A stretch of 64,000 bases of DNA from Croceimicrobium sp965228705. GTDB lineage: Bacteria > Bacteroidota > Bacteroidia > Flavobacteriales > Schleiferiaceae. Numbering within the stretch: position 1 is the stretch's first letter; each line of letters opens with the position of its first letter. Made by a program: the position numbers and the translations under genes. The stretch covers positions 2,604,001 through 2,668,000 of the forward strand of contig NZ_OZ245832.1 of assembly GCF_965228705.1 (NCBI RefSeq). The letters run 5' to 3'. The notes beneath the pieces were generated by a model. That model saw nothing but the letters and a program-made list of their open reading frames with translations, was not told the DNA's origin and did not search any database. Below, in pieces: positions 61,973 through 64,000 of this stretch.

Positions 61973-64000
61973 ATGAAATTATTCAAACAAATTGGCGCTT
62001 TGGCCTTTGTATTTCTATTCTTCGGAAATCCAAAAGCTGAAGCCTCTCACTTCTCCAGTGGCGAGATCTATTATCGCTGGGCACCCACTGCAAATGATTC
62101 CAGTCGATACGAAGTTTTTGTAAACTGGTATCGGAATAATGGTGGTATTGCCATTACCCAAACCACTCAGGTTGTGTGCATTACCAGTAGTTGCTTTTCA
62201 AATGTAAACGTAACTCTAAACCGAATTATGCCCCCTCCCGGTCAGGCTTCACCCAATGATAATAATGGCGGTTGGATTGTTCCCGGTTTGGATGAATGTG
62301 CCAATGCTACCGATCCTTCTTACAAAGATTTATCCGTTCACAAATTTTCTGGTTTTGTGAGCCTCCCCGGAACCTGTGGTGACTTTAAATTTACGGCTAA
62401 TGCGATTTGTTGTCGTGATGTGTCCACCAACCTGTCCACTTCACCCAACATGTACCTCGAAGCCAAATTGAACAATACATTGGGAGAAAGCTCTTCTCCT
62501 GAAATTCAGGCTCCTGCCGGTAAAGCTTTCTGCTTAACTCAACCCGGCGCCAAGCCCTTCCAGTTTATTCAAGCTGCCATTGATGCGGATAATGACAGTA
62601 TCCTATACCGTTTTGGACAGCCCCAATCGGGTGTAGTTTGTGGACCCGGAACCAATATTGCTTTCTCTGCCGGTTATACCGTAAACGCCCCTTTCCCTAG
62701 TTCTACTGGGATTGTGATCGATCAGAGTACGGGTATCTTCACCTTTAGCCCTAACCAACAAGGTTCTTATGTGGTTAAAATTGTTGTGGAAGACTGGCGT
62801 TTTGACCCTATTACCTTACAATGGTTAAATATTGGGGAATCAGTTCGAGAGATTCAGATTCCGGTTACCGCTAATTGTAACCCTGCTTCTGCCGATGGAC
62901 CACGACTCTCTTTAACTTCTTCAACCAATAATGCTGCTATTCAGAACTTTACGCAGGCTGATGTCGATAGCCTAAAAAACCTCTATAATATTCGCGAATT
63001 CCGAGGCGAAGACAGCATTAGCAATGGTACTGCTACCGTGCACCAAATTCCGGTATTCCAAGGTTATCAGTGCTTCGACTCTATCGTTTCTATTGAGTTT
63101 AACAACAATATTCGCTGTTCTTCAGTTGACCCTACCGACTTCCGTCTGATTGGTCCTGATGGAGTAGCGCGTCCGGTAGTGGATGTAGAAACCAACTGTC
63201 AATTCCTGGTTTCACGTAACCTTGATTTGAAGTTAAATCAACCTCTGGATATTGATGGTACCTATGTACTGCAGATCCGTCGGGGTAATGATGGTAACAC
63301 CCTCACCAATGAGTGCGGTATTGAACTTTCGGAGTTCTATACCTTCCTGATTCCGGTAAGTGGATGTCCTGCTCCTACCTATGAACTTGATGGGCTCACC
63401 GTTGAAGGTGACGTTAACGTTCGTTTAGACTGGTCCGGAAATGCCGCCTTACAAGATCCTTCTATCGTGGCAACCTTCAACTCTTGGAATATCTACCGTG
63501 CCGATGCTGGAAGACGTCCTTTCTCTTTATTAAAAGTGGTTGACGATGCCAATGCTCGTTTCTTCGTAGACAGCTTTGCGCCCAATGGTTATTATGTAGA
63601 CAACTTCATTTACGATTATCAGGTACAATTAGTGTACAATGGCAAAGGACGTATCCCCAGCCGTTTCTGCTCTAATATCAATCTGCGCATCGACAGTGCT
63701 CAGCGTTCCGATAACAATCTTCCCTTATATTGGAATCACTTCAAGTGTATTGATCCATCGGTACGAAACTACGATGTATTTAATGGTAAGCGGGACACTA
63801 CCGTTCCTGCTCCTGGTATTAGCTGGACCTTGCAATCGCAAACTACCGATACGACCGCCAATATTGCCATCCCCCCTGGAGACAGTACCACGCAAGGAAC
63901 TTACGCTGCTCGGGTAGTAGCCCGAAATGTAAATGGCAACAGCCGCACCGACTCCTCCGAGTCGAACTGGGTGTACTATTACATTGTGTATTATCCACCC
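61973..64000 (+). CDS. large exported surface protein, 3' end outside the window
   Basis: 676 codons are visible and the frame is open to the right edge. ATG 61973 gives a signal peptide (MKLFKQIGALAFVFLFFGNP); ATG 61961 is four codons longer. After cleavage the protein begins ASHFSSGEIYYRW, the usual opening of the very large Bacteroidota proteins that end in a gliding-motility-associated (T9SS type B) sorting domain. Cadherin- or Ig-like beta domains follow (DADNDSILYRFG, FTFSPNQQGSYVVKIVVEDW), and a fibronectin-like part (WNIYRADAGRRPFSLL). I infer T9SS type B export; the sorting domain itself lies outside the window. Confidence 0.8.
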   Translation, partial: MKLFKQIGALAFVFLFFGNPKAEASHFSSGEIYYRWAPTANDSSRYEVFVNWYRNNGGIAITQTTQVVCITSSCFSNVNVTLNRIMPPPGQASPNDNNGGWIVPGLDECANATDPSYKDLSVHKFSGFVSLPGTCGDFKFTANAICCRDVSTNLSTSPNMYLEAKLNNTLGESSSPEIQAPAGKAFCLTQPGAKPFQFIQAAIDADNDSILYRFGQPQSGVVCGPGTNIAFSAGYTVNAPFPSSTGIVIDQSTGIFTFSPNQQGSYVVKIVVEDWRFDPITLQWLNIGESVREIQIPVTANCNPASADGPRLSLTSSTNNAAIQNFTQADVDSLKNLYNIREFRGEDSISNGTATVHQIPVFQGYQCFDSIVSIEFNNNIRCSSVDPTDFRLIGPDGVARPVVDVETNCQFLVSRNLDLKLNQPLDIDGTYVLQIRRGNDGNTLTNECGIELSEFYTFLIPVSGCPAPTYELDGLTVEGDVNVRLDWSGNAALQDPSIVATFNSWNIYRADAGRRPFSLLKVVDDANARFFVDSFAPNGYYVDNFIYDYQVQLVYNGKGRIPSRFCSNINLRIDSAQRSDNNLPLYWNHFKCIDPSVRNYDVFNGKRDTTVPAPGISWTLQSQTTDTTANIAIPPGDSTTQGTYAARVVARNVNGNSRTDSSESNWVYYYIVYYPP

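Noticed and set aside
1..64000. tRNA, rRNA, CRISPR array, replication origin
   Set aside because: No cloverleaf with CCA-type end, no rRNA signature, no regularly spaced repeats and no DnaA-box cluster was found by reading; a dedicated search could still find a weak case.

Overview
The window looks like a chromosomal segment of a Bacteroidota bacterium, most likely of the Flavobacteriales. Several lines point that way: type IX secretion (T9SS) type A C-terminal sorting domains on three proteins, a GLPGLI-family protein paired with a large outer-membrane beta-barrel, the DUF6341/DUF6427 pair next to purD, the long (632 aa) amidophosphoribosyltransferase, and many Bacteroidota-type -7 promoter boxes (TAnnTTTG, very often TActTTTG) in place of strong Shine-Dalgarno sequences. 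The species cannot be named from sequence reading alone.

Positions 1-7200 are accessory DNA. They hold a partial membrane protein, small exported or lipoprotein genes, a T9SS cargo protein, and an IS3-family (IS407-like) insertion sequence. Each gene flanking the IS has lost its 5' end exactly at the IS edge, which suggests an IS-mediated deletion. From 6214 to 19650 (minus strand) lies the most striking locus. A 559-aa T9SS cargo protein is followed 6 bp later by a 3589-aa SpvB/FG-GAP/YD-repeat/RHS-core giant with a roughly 210-aa C-terminal tip I do not recognise. One base after that comes a small multi-pass membrane protein, then another. The layout is that of a polymorphic toxin with candidate immunity genes.

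From 19962 onward the DNA is mostly core housekeeping: pth-rplY-prs (minus); an ACMSD-type decarboxylase and purF-like amidotransferase (plus); an unknown membrane protein; a tight trio of two lipoproteins and a DUF3820 protein; an EamA transporter; yicC-gmk-nadD; DinB-like protein and menB (minus); a short ssb; a glycosyltransferase-like protein; a T9SS cargo protein; a DoxX protein; an SDR oxidoreductase with a TetR repressor and two palindromic operator candidates; an ECF sigma factor coupled to a small zinc-finger protein; thioredoxin-like and peroxiredoxin-like envelope proteins; an AddB-like nuclease with a threonine/serine dehydratase; a beta-barrel/GLPGLI pair; a lone receiver; dprA; an HU-SPOR fusion; an acyl-CoA thioesterase; DUF6427 and DUF6341; purD; gdhA; a beta-barrel-like lipoprotein; a GH16-like lipoprotein; gatC and plsC; trpS; lepA; and the start of a large exported surface protein that runs off the window.

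The genome is compact. Three convergent gene pairs share four-base overlapping stop codons, several operon genes overlap, and several promoters sit so close to the start codon that the transcripts should be leaderless or nearly so. No tRNA, rRNA, CRISPR array or replication origin was seen. All assignments were made by reading sequence; no database search was run.
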